Shown here: piece by piece, positions 31,161 to 43,462 of the stretch
Layout: each line of letters begins with the position of its first letter
Numbering within the stretch: position 1 is the stretch's first letter
Source: Ancylostoma caninum
Taxonomy: Eukaryota > Nematoda > Chromadorea > Rhabditida > Ancylostomatidae
Assembly (NCBI GenBank): GCA_037903475.1
Contig: JBAJFG010000445.1
Coordinates: 620,001-684,000, forward strand
Reading direction: 5' to 3'
Length of the DNA stretch: 64,000 nucleotides
Notes under the pieces: model-generated
The model's database searches: none
Told to the model about the DNA's origin: nothing
The model's input: only the letters and a program-made list of their open reading frames with translations
Translations under genes and position numbers: made by a program

Positions 31161-33660
31161 TACAGGCCTAAAACTATAGATTGTTTGAAAACAGTAAAAT
31201 GTTCGTTTGTTGTTACTAGAGACACACCTCCGTGCTATAATAAAAGTCTGATTGTGTAGATTTCCTGGCTCTGAGTTTAATTTCGACGTGGTTATGGTAT
31301 TTATAAATTCCGCAATGTAATTTTTTTCTGCTAAATTCTAACATCTCTTTGCTTTAAGTTTTCCAAATTATGTTTGTGGCATAAATGACAAGCGAGCATC
31401 ACCGCCGGCTCCGGCACATGTCCCTTCGCGTGCCACTACGCTAGTGTAAACATCATGCTTGAACATCTCAAAAGTACTCGTCAGCCTGTTAGGTTCGCGA
31501 CAGAAAACAAATTCCCTTCCCGGATTCTTCTCCCTCTGAAGTATAGATCAATGTTCCCACCAATACCTGAACTTTCTTCACCTATGATTCTGGATACTTG
31601 CTTTCCTTTCCAAGATTTTTCTGGAATCAGACTTTGTTATATGAAAATCCAGATGAAACCCACGGCGATACACGAATTGTTCTTTGGCTTTTGTAGAGGG
31701 CGAAGGAAGTTGCTGACAGTGCGATGCTAAGGTTCATGCTAAGTTATTGAAGTTCGCATTAAAGCAATTAAATAATGGTTCCAAGACATGTTTCCTTGAA
31801 GTTTCACACGCTGAAAATATCTGATTCTCTGGTTTTATAGATATTTTAATTCAATACTCTTTCACTGCATGGCTCCAACGATTTTCATCTCCTTCTACTG
31901 AAGATTGCAGGTCTATTTCCCTAACAGGCATCCGTTTTTACGATTCTTCTCTTGAGTTTCTGAGTTTTCTGTTTTGTGGAAAGCATTTCTTACTCAAAGT
32001 TACCAGCATGTATACAGATGCATCAATATAACAACAGTGACATAAGTTTTTTAAACTTTTTTTTTTACCGATTAAACTACGCTGAGCACTGTGGTATAGC
32101 CGAATTGTCAGGAAGATCTCAACAACCATGCTTTTAAAATTTGAATTTTGTAAGTTGAACATACGTAGATTGTTCACAAAGATGTCATGCTTTGAGGTAT
32201 CCCCAGCAGACTCTCATCTGGATTTCCAACCTGATACGCAACGAGAACTACAATCCTGCTAGCCGAAGTCACAGGAGAAGCAAGTATCAGGAACTGGGTT
32301 TAATTGGTTTTCAAGGTTTTTTTGCACAAATAAGCCATTGTGTCGATAAGTTCAAAACTTGCCAAAGTTTAGAAAATGAGATTGAGGTTGTTAACTGCCC
32401 TCGAGATAATTCAGCCATGAAATCGTTCCATACATTATTCAATTATTTACTTAATTTGAATATTCATATTTTCATGATCTCACCAGATCTTCCTCTTTTC
32501 TGTTCGAAATCGCTGTAGTCAATGGTGTCTGAATATCGGTTGTGTTGCATGGGTGATAGTAAGTACTCGTACCATATAAATATTAGGTTCGCGTAAAAGA
32601 AATGGCGCACATCTTTTCAAAACCATGTAACATTGTTTGAACATAGTATGACATCCAGATATGATTACAGCTTTATAGAGCAAAGCGGAGCTCTTTCTGC
32701 ACTAGCTCTAAGATATATCGCTTGGAATTCGGAGTCAGGCAACAACTGAAAGTTCCTTTCAAAAAACCCGTATTCGAATTTTTGATTTTTGAGGATTTTT
32801 ATGTAATACCACAAGCAACACAGCCCAAAACACCTTCTTTGTGGTTGGCCAGGATGTTTGTACTTAATCCATATGTGAGCTCTGGTGCAATGGCTCCGCT
32901 GTTGGGGAAATGTGGATGAGTACTTTTTAAGGCATTTCTCTTCTTATTTCTAGGCTTCTAGGGAGATGATCTTTTTCAAGTAGCTTTTTGGAAGGTCTGC
33001 TCCGGTCGGTTCAGTTAGCCTTCGAAGTGTAACCGTCCTCGACTAACCATGACCGCCCGTGATGGTTGCTCGTTGAGGTACGACCGCCAGAGGTCGTCCG
33101 TCCACAACCTGTCGTTCACTATCGATTCGACAGTGTCAACATGGAGCGGACGATCCGCTGGCTACGATTGTTTTTGTCTCGAGTAGTAGGTGTTACAACC
33201 TGGTCCATGAGGCACTTTTCGGTGTTACGCCTTTAAAACAGGCCTACGTTGAAATTACAACGCGCTTTCAGGTTGTTTCTTGCTCGGCAACTGCAGGAGG
33301 CTGCTCATGTAGCATGAGCTTGTTCAACATTTATCACCAAATAAATGAATAATTTAATAAGTCTTATTAACAATTTAGCACTTCATTAAGAAAGTTTTAA
33401 CACTCAGAAAAATACCCCTGCAAGCCTTCTAATATTTATTATGGAGTTCGACTGCTTTCTCTCCTTCAAACTTCTGAAGTCCTGTCCGAAGTCGAATTTC
33501 TTAAATTGAGTATATCTAATACATTATTTCTTTTCCTAAGTCGGCATATTCTCGGTGAACGAAAGTGCTCGTAACATCATTATGGCAAGGGTTTTGCGAA
33601 ATTTACACTGAAACTGCTTCCGAAAATTCTTATCTACTTTTAATCACCAATCATTCTTTT
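31161..33660. other. AT-rich intergenic stretch
   Basis: I find no supported exon. A GC-richer island at about 32990-33310, with repeated GACCGCC and GGTCGTCC strings, stands out and may be an unrecognised repeat. Open frames at 31455-31730 and 32192-32518 have no splice context. Confidence 0.3.
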
Positions 33661-33664
33661 TTCT

Positions 33665-33800
33665 CAGTTATTATTATTTTTTAGCTTCTCTCACCATTAA
33701 GAACAAACAAACGTCTTAAAACGTCTTTGATTCGGCTATCGTCTTAATCTTCGGATTCCTCGTTTCTGCCCGTACACACGTTTCGATTTGCAATCACTTA
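33665..33800 (+). repeat. Repeat shared with 36055-36190
   Basis: GAACAAACAAACGTCTTAAA and the following TTTGATTCG.....CGTCT.AATCTTCG.AT text occur in both places in the same orientation, about 2.4 kb apart. The foldback at 33901-35461 lies between them. Confidence 0.6.
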
Positions 33801-33900
33801 CGTAGCATTCTTGATTTTTAATTATTCATTAGGTTACTCAAGGAACACGTTCAAAAGGTTAAGAAGTCCACAACTGAGATAATTCTAGATCCTAAATATA

Positions 33901-35461
33901 CAGTAGCGAGCAAAAAGATTGCAACTTTTGGTTTTTCGTCTATAACTTCTTTCAAAGCAGAGTGTGGAGGTCCAAATTTTTATGGGAGTTGTAAGTACTC
34001 ATAGGAGATAGAAACAAGTTAAAAACGCCTTATTCCATGAACCATCTATTTTTTTAAGAAAATTTTTTCTCGCACAAGTCGAAATTCGTGATTTGGCACC
34101 ATCCCGAATGTCTTGCAAAATGAAGTCTATCGTTGGCATCTGACCACGTATTGGTTCCTTGATGCAGAATCAACCCGTATACGCTACAGAACATGCATAT
34201 GTTGACCAGTGGTTGACTTCTGCGAAGACTATTTGAGGTGGAGTCAGCAGTGATCGTCTATGGATGTTTCTGTCAGCCTGGCTCCTTCTTTCAGCTCTGA
34301 TTGGAAAGGATAGATGCTGCCAACGTTCCTATAGGTTTAGTCGCAGCTGTTCGGCTTTGGTGCTGTTGACTGCTCTCTCGAAATTCCGAAATATTCCGGC
34401 TGGTTTTAGTGCAGCCAGTTGAGTGCATCAGGGAAAATAAGGTTTGGGAATTTTTCTGTCTCGGGGAGAAGGACACCGGAACGATCCCATAAGTGCTGAG
34501 GATGCTACAGGATTCCTGGAATATTGTCAAGTACATGACGATTCATGCCGCCTTGGATTTGATGAGGTAAGTCTCATAAAGGTGCAATGAAATCTACGAG
34601 ACACCACCAGAGTGAGATACTGTTGTAGTCTGGAACTCTGAAAACTGGCTAATTCAGTTTGATTTATATGAAGCGAAATAAACGGGACATTCTCAGGGCA
34701 AAAGGCTCCAGATCCACCGTGAAAACTCGTGTGTGGGGCACGAGAACACCGGCACTCGCGCTAGTGACCAGCATTCTCCACGTCGAGTAGTCCTGCTTCG
34801 ACAAATACAAGGCGAAGTGAATCGTCATGCACTTAACAATATTCCAGGAACCCTGTAGCATCCTCAGCACTTATGGGATCGTTCCTCGTATCCTTCTCCC
34901 CGAGACAAAAAAATTTCCAAACTTTATTTTCCGTGATGCACTCAACTGGCTGCACTGAAACCAGCCGGAATATTTGGGAATTCCGAGGGAGCAATCAACT
35001 GTATCAAAGCCGAACACCTGCGACTAAACCTATAGGAACGTTGGCAGCATCTATCCCCTCCAATCAGGGCTGAAAGAAGGAGCCAGGCTGACAGAAACAT
35101 CAATAGAGGATCACTGCTGAATCCATCTCGGATAGTCTTCGCAGAAGTCAACCAGTGGTCAACACATGCACGTTCTCTGGCGTATACGGATTGATTCTGC
35201 ACAAGGAACCAATACGTGGTCAGATACCAACGATAGACTCTATTTTGTTAGACATTCCGGATGGTGCCAAACCACAGGTTTCGACTTCTGCGAAAAAAGA
35301 TTTTCTTAAAAAATAGATGGTCCATGGAATTAGGAGTTTTTAACTTATTCCTATCTGTCATGAGTACTCACAGCTTCCACAAAAATTTGGACCTCTATGC
35401 TCTGCTTTGAAAGAAGTTATAGACGAAAAACCAAAAGTTGCAATCTTTTTGCTCGCTACTG
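33901..35461. mobile_element. Large TA-flanked foldback, CAGTAGCGAGC family
   Basis: Both ends read CAGTAGCGAGCAAAAAG inward and both are flanked by TA (33899-33900, 35462-35463). The arms are about 655 bases (to about 34556 and from about 34808) and nearly identical, with a loop of about 250 bases. Open frames inside the arms (34291-34536 minus, 34873-35073 plus) are mirror images of each other and resemble no transposase I know. The TA duplication suggests mobilisation by a Tc1/mariner-type enzyme. Confidence 0.85.
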
Positions 35462-35529
35462 TACATAAAACATTAGGACCTAACATGAAAACGACAAAAT
35501 TTTCAGAAAGGTGATGAAAACGGTTCTGT

Positions 35530-35930
35530 AGATGGCCGTGTTATCCTCTATACTTAAAGGCAGAGGGCCACCTCGTTCTGCCTGTTGGATTTACCAACAT
35601 ATCCTAGACCTTCTCATCATGTTGATCCCTGGGATGTACATCAACAGGCACAGAAGCGACGAAATCCCCATTTTTGGAAAGCTCGAACTGGATAAAAATT
35701 TGGAGCCCGGAGGCGGATCGCTCCAAGCTGTGCTGGCTGCCTGCCACGGCTGCCGCGTCGGTCAACGAGTCTTGGCGTGTTCAATCGATAAGATCAACGG
35801 CTTCACATGTCAACTCGGGTTGGCAAACTGTTACCGACCCCGTCCTGGAAGACGGGTTTATAGACCATTCTGAGACAATTTATGTATACCGTTGGAACCA
35901 TCGCGCCGAGTAGATGCAGAATCTGCTGTT
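35530..35930 (+). other. Open, GC-richer segment of unknown nature
   Basis: Two overlapping plus-strand frames of 113 and 79 codons cover this part. The sequence GGAGGCGGATCGCTCC and the CACGGCTGCCGCGTCGGTCAACG string are more GC-rich than the flanks. I see no convincing splice sites or family signature. It could be a captured exon or repeat. Confidence 0.25.
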
Positions 35931-36337
35931 AGCTGAACTACGAAAATGAGGTGGACCCCTGCCTTCAAAGAAAAAACATCGCAAAAACCCTTCATTGCAA
36001 GTTCTAACCAGTTTTTTAAATCTCTTTATTCACCAAAGCAACTGATTTGACTTTCGTATTCTCAGCTGTTTGGCTTCCTTCATCACGGAGAACAAACAAA
36101 CGTCTTAAATTGCCTTTGATTCGATTAACGTCTCAATCTTCGAATCTGTTGTTTTTGCCTGTACTTTTTCAATTTCTGGTTCTCGTCGTAACCACAAATC
36201 CATCCAAATTTTTTCATCCAGTGATCCATGTAACCACAAATGCGAGCGCGTTCTCTCCTACAACTGCAAACTGCAAACGTTTCTGAGAGTTTTTAACTTT
36301 GGAATGACTACTACAATTATTTCTATCCAGAACAAAA

Positions 36338-37680
36338 ATGCTCACTGCATTGAAATTAGTTCTCCATTTCTTCTCGTTTCGTTTTTTCTTCTTTGCTCTT
36401 GATACGTATGCAGTTCCATTTCGGATAGCTGAAGCGGTTACGAAAATGCAGTGCTCGGACTGGTTTTCGGAAGCTGGTGAATCGGGAGGGTGTATTCATG
36501 ACGTACTACCTGCCATACGAGCGAGCATCATCCAAATTTGATTGAACTTCCTATGTTTTCCTATCGTTTGTCTCTCCATTTCTCATTCTCGTTTTCTCAT
36601 GTTTTCTTTCGCTCTCTTTCTGTGTCTGTCCGTCTATCTCTCTCGCCGGTGATTTTCTCTAAAAATAACCACATGACTTCCATTTCCCAAGTTTGTGGTT
36701 CCTCAGCATTTCTGTTTTCTTTGTGAAACTTTTGAGCTTAGTTCATTTATTTATTTATTTGATACACCAATACAATTAGTGTGCCGAGAGAAACAACCAT
36801 TTATGGAGGATATAACACAGCGATAAATTGAGGCTCCGAGTTGGTTACCTGTCTGAAAAGGTGTACTCATTCCAGAATAAGTTGGCAACTTAAATACAAT
36901 GGCCAATGTACCCTCAGTTGAGGAAAGACGGGGGGTCAGTTTGAGATTTTTATGTCCCGGAAGCAGAACTCTGCTGAGGGAAGCTACTCCTATTATTAAC
37001 CAATCCTGACAGTCGCAGTGCTCTGAAATTTGATGGAAATTCGTTTTAAAACCACTCAGCTCGCTCTCCAGATATTCAGGGCAGAGTTTCTCATGGTTTT
37101 CTCGGATTTCAATGCTTATTCAGAGGAGATTCCACAATGTCTATACTCGCGGTCACCATCACTAGCTTGTGATGTACTAGTCGGCAGCGCTTCGCAACCG
37201 TACCGTTACTTTGACACTTTTTCACAGGATTCATGTGATCCTGACCAGTTCTTATGGCAAACCCCCATTTTTACCTGTCAAAAACTACGTGGTGCGTGTA
37301 AGAACGTGTCAGAATCCGCATTGTGGCGACGCTGCATTGCGGTCGCGAAGCGGTACCTGCCACCTTGTGTGAACGAGGATGAGCGTGATTGTAGCTCGCT
37401 CAGGTCGCACACAATTCCGCCTGTCATCATGCGGACCTTTTTTCATTTGTTGGAGACGCCGCGAATGACGTGGCCCTTCAAGGTGATGTTTTGAAATCAT
37501 CGCGCAACATTGTCGTGCATGACTTGCTCTCTTTTTCTTCAGAATCTCTGCGCCTATTTCCGAAATTCGCATTTCGACCGGTTTGTTCGCTGGTTTTGCT
37601 CAGCACAGCAACACAGCCTGAATGGAGTTTTCTGGATGGCTTGCGAAAGTCTCCAGAGAGACCGGTTTGTGATCACATAA
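36338..37680 (+). CDS. Candidate secreted cysteine-rich protein, 211 residues
   Basis: TTTCTATCCAG seven bases before ATG looks like a trans-splice acceptor. Proposed exons are 36338-36476, 37124-37482 and 37543-37680. Phases agree, and the second intron is 60 bases ending CTTTTTCTTCAG. The first 25 residues are hydrophobic (MLTALKLVLHFFSFRFFFFA onward) and end in an ALDTYA-like cleavage site, so the product should be secreted. The mature part has twelve cysteines, including FTCQKLRGACKNVS, CIAVAKRYLPPCVNEDERDC and NLCAYFRNSHFDRFVRWFC, with one N-glycosylation sequon (NVS). An even cysteine count suits disulphide bonding. Intron 1 (647 bases) uses a modest G/GTGAAT donor, and a longer first exon is possible. 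I do not recognise the family. Confidence 0.5.
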
Positions 37681-39600
37681 CCAAATCGACGCATTAATGA
37701 CCAATATGGCTGTCCTTAAAAGATTCATGGAGACTAAATTTCGAACAGATGTGCACTATGTAAATTTTGCCAGTTACTTGGCCTCATAAACCCTTGATCA
37801 TGTCCATTTTTCCGGTTATAGGTCTGTTGAGAGGCGCATGAGTAACGAAAGTAATGAGTACTAGCATTGGTCACTGCTGTTTTTTTTTGTTTTGATAGCA
37901 ATATTTATAGCCCGCTCGATATTTTCTAGCAATGAGTCCCATATCTTCCAAGAACTAGCTCTATTGGTTTCCTTCAAAGAAATTGTCATCGCTTGGTTCG
38001 AGTTTAATTGTTGAGCTGATGAGATTTTTTTAAATTTCTTCATTCGACTACGACCTACCTGTAAAGGTCGCATAATCGCTGAAAAAAACAAACAGCATAA
38101 TAAGTAGAACAGCTACAGTGGTGGTCGGTAGCTAAGGTTAATTGCCCCAGGCCGCCTCATGCCGCCTCACGCAATGCCGGTCCACAGGTAAAAAGAGGTT
38201 AACTAGTTAGAAAAGCATGAAATCATTAAGATTTTAGCGTGTAAGGACTATATTTATTCCCGGCAACACAATTGTGCGAGATTTGTTTTCATAGACACAT
38301 TTCAATTTTCAATGAAATTTTAAAAATAGCAATTTCGTAGGGGCACACGTTCTTCATGCGTGCTCTTTCGGTGTGGTTTGTTACATATTTATAGAATACA
38401 ATCCGTGTTGCAGGTAAATCTTGCGGAAATACCGGTTGCGGTTTCACGCAGCAGCCGGTATGCAACAGGAAACCTGTTGCATACCAGGAAACCTGTTGCA
38501 TACCGGCTTTCCTGAGCATAACGCTAAGGAAAACCTGTGACCCGAGTAAAATTTTCCCCGCTGTCTGTTTGAGAATGAATATAAAGTCCACAGATAATGG
38601 CATATGGAAAGGCTTAAAAATACGCTCTTTTGTTAGTTTTTCTTGTTTGCATACTTGTACGATGTTAGATGGCACACCCATGAGGTTGTAATAAATAAAT
38701 AAATAAATAAATAAATAAATATCCTTTACCTCTTCCTTCTCTTCCTTGTTTCAAAGCTTCGTAACACATACACTCAACAAAAAAAATGAAGTACTGTGAG
38801 CGGCCTTCACCGTCGTTGCTTTTCGACGTCTTCTGAATAGTGTTCCCTCAATTTGTGACGATCATTGCATTGGTCAGCGCTCCATGTGTGAATTCTATTA
38901 AGATCCTAGCGCTAGATTTGCATCCTTGAAGGTGGGCCTCGACCCGTTTATCGCTTAGCCTGCAGCGCCTTTCTTTGGTTCGACACATAGGCAAAGCCAA
39001 TGATCACGGCTATACTTGACAACGTTCCTGGAGCACTGAAGCGATATTTTACGGAGATTTTAAGTTCTATCAATAGTTATTTTGTAAAATTGCAGGGTAA
39101 ATGGTCGTTACATGCAGGGTTATGCATGACGATGGGAAAAAACCGATATTTGTTGTCCTCTCTTATGAACACACATTACATTTATTGGTCAGGCCATTCC
39201 GCTACTTAACTCATCACCGGCACTCCAATACGGGCTCATCCGCCTTCCCCCCCCCCCCTTTCCCATACTAGTTTGGGAAATTTACATAATTGAAATAACA
39301 AAGTGTATCGACCACGAGAAGGTGAAAAAAAATTGATTGTACACGAATTTTTTTTTGAGAATAAAAATTGCCGAAGTATGAGGAAATAAAAAATGGAAAC
39401 GAATGCGGTTTTCTTTTAATTTTCACATAGAAGGCTAGAGATGAGAGGGATTTTCGGTCGATCTTCTGAAGAACTAAACGGGAGATCAATTCCTAGATTC
39501 TTCGCTTATCCAGTATTTCCCTACATTTCTGGCGAAATGTTTGTTACCTGTTGATTCGCTGGCTCTTTACATTATAATGCACAATCCTTGTATATAGCGA
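37681..39600. other. Intergenic, no supported gene
   Basis: 38130-38220 contains a block (GCCGCCTCACGCAATGCCGG) shared with the end of the foldback near 56510. 38450-38510 has a short inverted and tandem arrangement of GGTATGCAACAGG and CCTGTTGCATACC. An AAAT microsatellite runs at about 38690-38720. Other open frames lack support. Confidence 0.35.
38690..38720. repeat. AAAT microsatellite
   Basis: About seven to eight uninterrupted AAAT units. Shorter TTTA runs of the same kind occur at about 36750 and 50290. Confidence 0.85.
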
Positions 39601-41082
39601 CGTCATTTTCAGCCCAACGACAACGGTGTTCCCTTGCCCTTTTATAGCTGATCTGAGTGGAAATCCTCTAATCTGCTCCAATCCACGAATATCTCGGCCC
39701 CGCTTCTCACAGACTGATGTGGCTGGCTGCTCTGCAAACTTTGTTCCTCAACTGAAAGGACCTCTCCCGAGGGCCGTTGTGGCTCGGAAAAGGCAGTTTG
39801 GCTGGCTAATTTGCTCTAAATATGCTCAAGTACAATTTCCCCTCTGCACACATTTCCGCTGCTCTCCACTGATTGTTTTCATAGCTGCCACACTGTTTAC
39901 TTCGGCTACAAATTGCACCATTCCTAGCGCTGAGTTCTGTTTTTCTCGTTTTCAATTATCTATCGGCAATTAAGATTTTTCCCAATGATTAATGACGCGT
40001 CCACAAATTTGCTTCTTGATTTTGTTTTGTGATCACCTCTGCTTTGCTGCTATAATTCCCCTCAAGCATTCACTCACCAGCTACCTGTTGTTCATCAAAA
40101 ATTCCCCTCCAAGTCGGTTACGCTCGCTCACAACACCCAAATATCCATGAACGTCTGCCGGTGCGGAGACGAACGACGGCGACGACTCCGTCAAAGGCCC
40201 TGCCTTTTGTTTTCCTGTTCATTGTCCTGGCATTGTTGTTTATGACGACAATTTGGCTTCAACGTTCCACGCCGTTGAGCAACTCTGTTTTATCCGCGTT
40301 CCCGCATTTCCGGACGCTCCGCTTTTCCCCACCGCTGTACCCTGCGGCGAAAACAGCTGCTTTTGAAAATGATACCTGCGAAAACATACCTGTCACAGGT
40401 TCCAACACCTTCCGCTGTTGTCGGCGAAATCATAAAAACAAGTGACGCTGTAGCACTCCAAATGACTCTCTCTATTTCTCACTGATGAAGATATTTTTGG
40501 AATGATTGTAAACTACGCAAACTATGACCACTTGGATTTTCTTGCGTGATTGTTTGGAAATCTAATAAATTGACCAGTTTCTTCTTCTCCTCTCCATACG
40601 CAAGGTCAAATTTGGAGTGTTTCACAGGACTTTTAGTTCGATTTCTTCTTTTTCTTTTTTTTTCTACCTATTCATTTGCAGCACACCTATGTAAGTAGCC
40701 AATAAGTTCTGATTAATGTATGTGTTGCACATATACAAGAAAGGAAAGCTATGGCCCAGGCTTTTTGTATTGTGTATTGTATGAACTTTGGCCATATATG
40801 TGTTTGCGAGTTAAGGGCAATTTATGTATGCTACAGGGAACGTCAGCCACGATTGCACCTCTCCGCGACTTGAAGCGTCGCAGCATCTACGCGTCGCGTG
40901 CGAGGCAACACTCGATCTCCGCAGCGCCCGGCCCCTCCGCGGCTAGGTGGTGCGGCGCTCCAGACCGCAGAAGCTCCAGTCGTGATTGACGTTCTCTATA
41001 GTTGTGTGCGTCAGTCGCGCATCGCAGACGCACGCATTCACTCGTGGAGGATTTTCCATGAAGACCGGGTATATGTATGTAT
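39601..41082. other. Weakly coding-like and GC-rich sequence
   Basis: 39610-39960 follows a TTTTCAG and is open on the plus strand with several cysteines, but I see no matching donor. 40850-41060 is CpG-rich, with repeated GCGTCGC and CGCATCGCAGACGC strings, and looks like repeat DNA into which the MITE at 41083 inserted. Confidence 0.25.
40161..40445 (+). other. Possible exon encoding a type II membrane segment
   Basis: An open frame begins in basic residues (RRRTTATTPSK) followed by a strong hydrophobic stretch (ALPFVFLFIVLALLFMTTIW) and a luminal-type tail with NDTCENIP. This layout suits a Golgi or secretory type II protein. There is no ATG in frame at the start and no clear acceptor, so the boundaries are unknown. 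A possible donor is at about 40399 (ACAG/GTTCC). It could also be chance. Confidence 0.2.
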
Positions 41083-41355
41083 CAGTGGCGGACGCAGAAA
41101 GTGGGCGGAAGGGGGGCGTGGGAAAAAAGTGGGGTCTCCGCCGTTTTGCGGACCCAGACGGAAAATAAAATCAATAAAATTATTAATTATAATAATTAAT
41201 AAAAAATTATTTTAAAAATAATAATAAAAATAAGAATTCAAAAACAAACTAGTACAACATTTTTTTTGCTTTCTAAAGTAATTTCAAAAATTTGGCGACC
41301 CATTCTCGGGGGAGGCGCCCTCCCCGCCCACCCCCTTTCCCTGCGTCCGCCACTG
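41083..41355. mobile_element. hAT-type MITE, copy 1, with 8-base target duplication
   Basis: Ends CAGTGGCGGACGCAG and CTGCGTCCGCCACTG are perfect inverted repeats. GTATGTAT occurs immediately outside both ends (41075-41082 and 41356-41363). An 8-base duplication with CAGTGGCG termini is the hAT signature. The 273-base inside is AT-rich with G/C-rich shoulders and has no transposase. Confidence 0.9.
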
Positions 41356-42300
41356 GTATGTATAGTTGATTCGTTTTGTGAGTGCGCATGCCGTGACAGC
41401 GCGCTACCCGCTACGCTTCGTTGAGTTTCATCGCTTGTTCTTTTTATAGTTGTTGAAAGACCTGAAAGAAGAACTTGTAAGAGGAAACAAGCGAAAAACT
41501 CACCGAAGACGCCGGATTGATCAGGGATTTGCAGGGCTGGTAGTAATCCCCCCAATTTCGTCACAACATATACGAGCCAGGCTAGTGACAATTCGGAGCC
41601 GTTCATTTGCTTCGCGCCTTCGTTTGGAGTTTTGAGATGGCTGAATTTGAGATTTTCACCAAAATCCTTCAGAAAGGAGTTCGTTCGCGTTTTTTTTTTT
41701 GTTCTTTTCAACCTTTGTTTCCGAATGCGCGTATGTAAGTGATGGATCTGTTTGCTTTTTCTCGAGGCACTATTTTCCGTCATCCATTGTGTTCTTTTGT
41801 CTAGCCACGCGTATTTGATAGTTCTCTGAGTGCTGCCATTTTTCTCCTGCAAAACCTCTCTCCACTCCAATTTCCTGTCACTCTTTTTTTTCTTCCTCTT
41901 ATCGCCTATGAGCGTCTGATCGTTATTATCCTTACCACTCCACGTAAAGTCGTCTTAAATATTATATGATCGCCCCATTTCTGTCACCTAAATATCTTTA
42001 TTCTGACGGTCTATATACATGAAAAAAAAGAGTAGTCCTGGAAGGATGACGGATAACTTCCCCGTACCAACCATTTCAAGATTGTTGTGCCAAATAATAA
42101 AAATAGACTTTATCCATTCATTTTCTGGTATTTTTCATTCTTTTCTTGGAAGATTTGAAAACAAACGTTATCTGCAGCGACGCGCTCGTTATTCGTGACG
42201 AGTGGGCAATTAAGTGTACGACTTCTTACGAAATATCGCAGTGAAATGTCATAACATTTCTATTCAATCTAGATTTCTACGACAAAAAAAGCTCCAACTA
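41356..42300. other. No supported gene
   Basis: A minus-strand frame of 210 codons (41238-41870) runs through the hAT MITE and low-complexity text, so I treat it as chance. The remainder is AT-rich intergenic sequence. Confidence 0.35.
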
Positions 42301-42472
42301 ATATGTTCTTTTTTCTGTTCGGTAAGGCTGTGAGTGCATTTAGCGGAGAGGTATTTCAGTTTATTGTTGAGGTGTTTCCTCTTATTGTTCCAGTCCCCTG
42401 CTGCCGTACTGTATTTCCTTATATTCATGGTAGGAAGGTATGTACTAGGCTTCCCGCTCGCAGTGAGGCAAA

Positions 42473-43427
42473 ATGTTCCTTGAGCAAATTGCGTTCTCTC
42501 TATCTCTATGGATCACAACCGTTGGAAGTATCCACGAATTCCTCCACACAGTAAGTGAGTTTTCTCTCAAAATCCCTCTCAAATGGTAACTGATGTGGCG
42601 TGGCAATCGATAGGCATCGTTTCCACTGTCGCTATCACTCACAGTGCCAGTTCATTTTGAGCACATCTTCGAGAGTACGGTCGGTGAGCTCCATTTGGCA
42701 GCGATCCATGGCGATGTAACGTGGCAATCGATACGTATCATTTCCATGATTCTTATCTCCTACGTCTCCGGTTCATTTTTATTCATCTTGAACCGGCGAG
42801 GTCTGGAGATACTCTAAGAAAAGATCCGTGTCGATCCTTATCCGTATCTATCCGACGAGTATCAATACGTATCTTTTGTTACGGGTCGGACTTAACTATA
42901 ACTGCAGCCTTCGCTGCATCCTAGCCACATTGTTAAAGAAAAAGGCGTAATTTTTTTTTGGAAATCTAGGCATTCGGACCATTTTGCTATCCCTTTTCGG
43001 AGATACGCACACACCATTTTACTTGGACATGACTTATCCAAATAAAGGAGACCATTACAAAAAGAAAAATATAATTTTGGACGCTGTAAGGAAAACATGT
43101 TCCCCTCATTTTTTTCGACTGCACCGACCTACGGTTTCATTTGTTCCCTTGATCTGTTTGGATAGAATTTTTTGGTCTCGGTTGCGCCTTTTACAATTAG
43201 CCTTTTACAATTTTCAGGACAACTTCCTCAATTCCTCAAATCAAAGAAGTATTCCAGTGTCGATTCCTTTCTCTTTTTTCTCGATTTCAACCCTTGCAGC
43301 CTCACAGTTTCGTTTCTGGACATGCTTGATGGCAGCGCATCACAACCGAGCAAATCCTCCGGCTCCGAAGTGTCATCCGTTCGCTGTCTCCATGCCGAAA
43401 TTGTCATGCGAGCCCATCAAATACTGA
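42473..43427 (+). CDS. Candidate small secreted protein gene
   Basis: CCCGCTCGCAG nine bases before ATG suggests a trans-splice acceptor. Exon 1 (42473-42550) encodes a signal-peptide-like start MFLEQIAFSLSLWITTVGS and ends at an ideal GTAAGTGAG donor. The best downstream acceptor is ACAATTTTCAG at 43217. In matching phase it gives a 69-residue end with four cysteines and a stop at 43425-43427. A different phase of the same exon reads SFLDMLDGSASQPSKSSGS and stops at 43462, so an additional exon between them could change the frame. Exon 1 is the firm part. The family is unknown. Confidence 0.35.
42583..42815. repeat. Diverged tandem duplication in the intron
   Basis: Two units of about 115 bases share CGTGGCAATCGATA, CATC/CATCATTTCCA and GTTCATTTT blocks (42599 and 42719). 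They lie just after exon 1 of the gene at 42473. Confidence 0.5.
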
Positions 43428-43462
43428 CTTATGTCTCCAGTAGCAAACGCGACAGCAAATGA

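Noticed and set aside
34291..35073. Open frames inside the large foldback, possibly a transposase
   Set aside because: They are mirror copies in the two arms, short, and lack any DDE-type or helix-turn-helix motif.
41238..41870. 210-codon minus-strand open frame
   Set aside because: It runs through the hAT MITE end and low-complexity sequence, with no acceptor or donor at sensible places and no recognisable motif.
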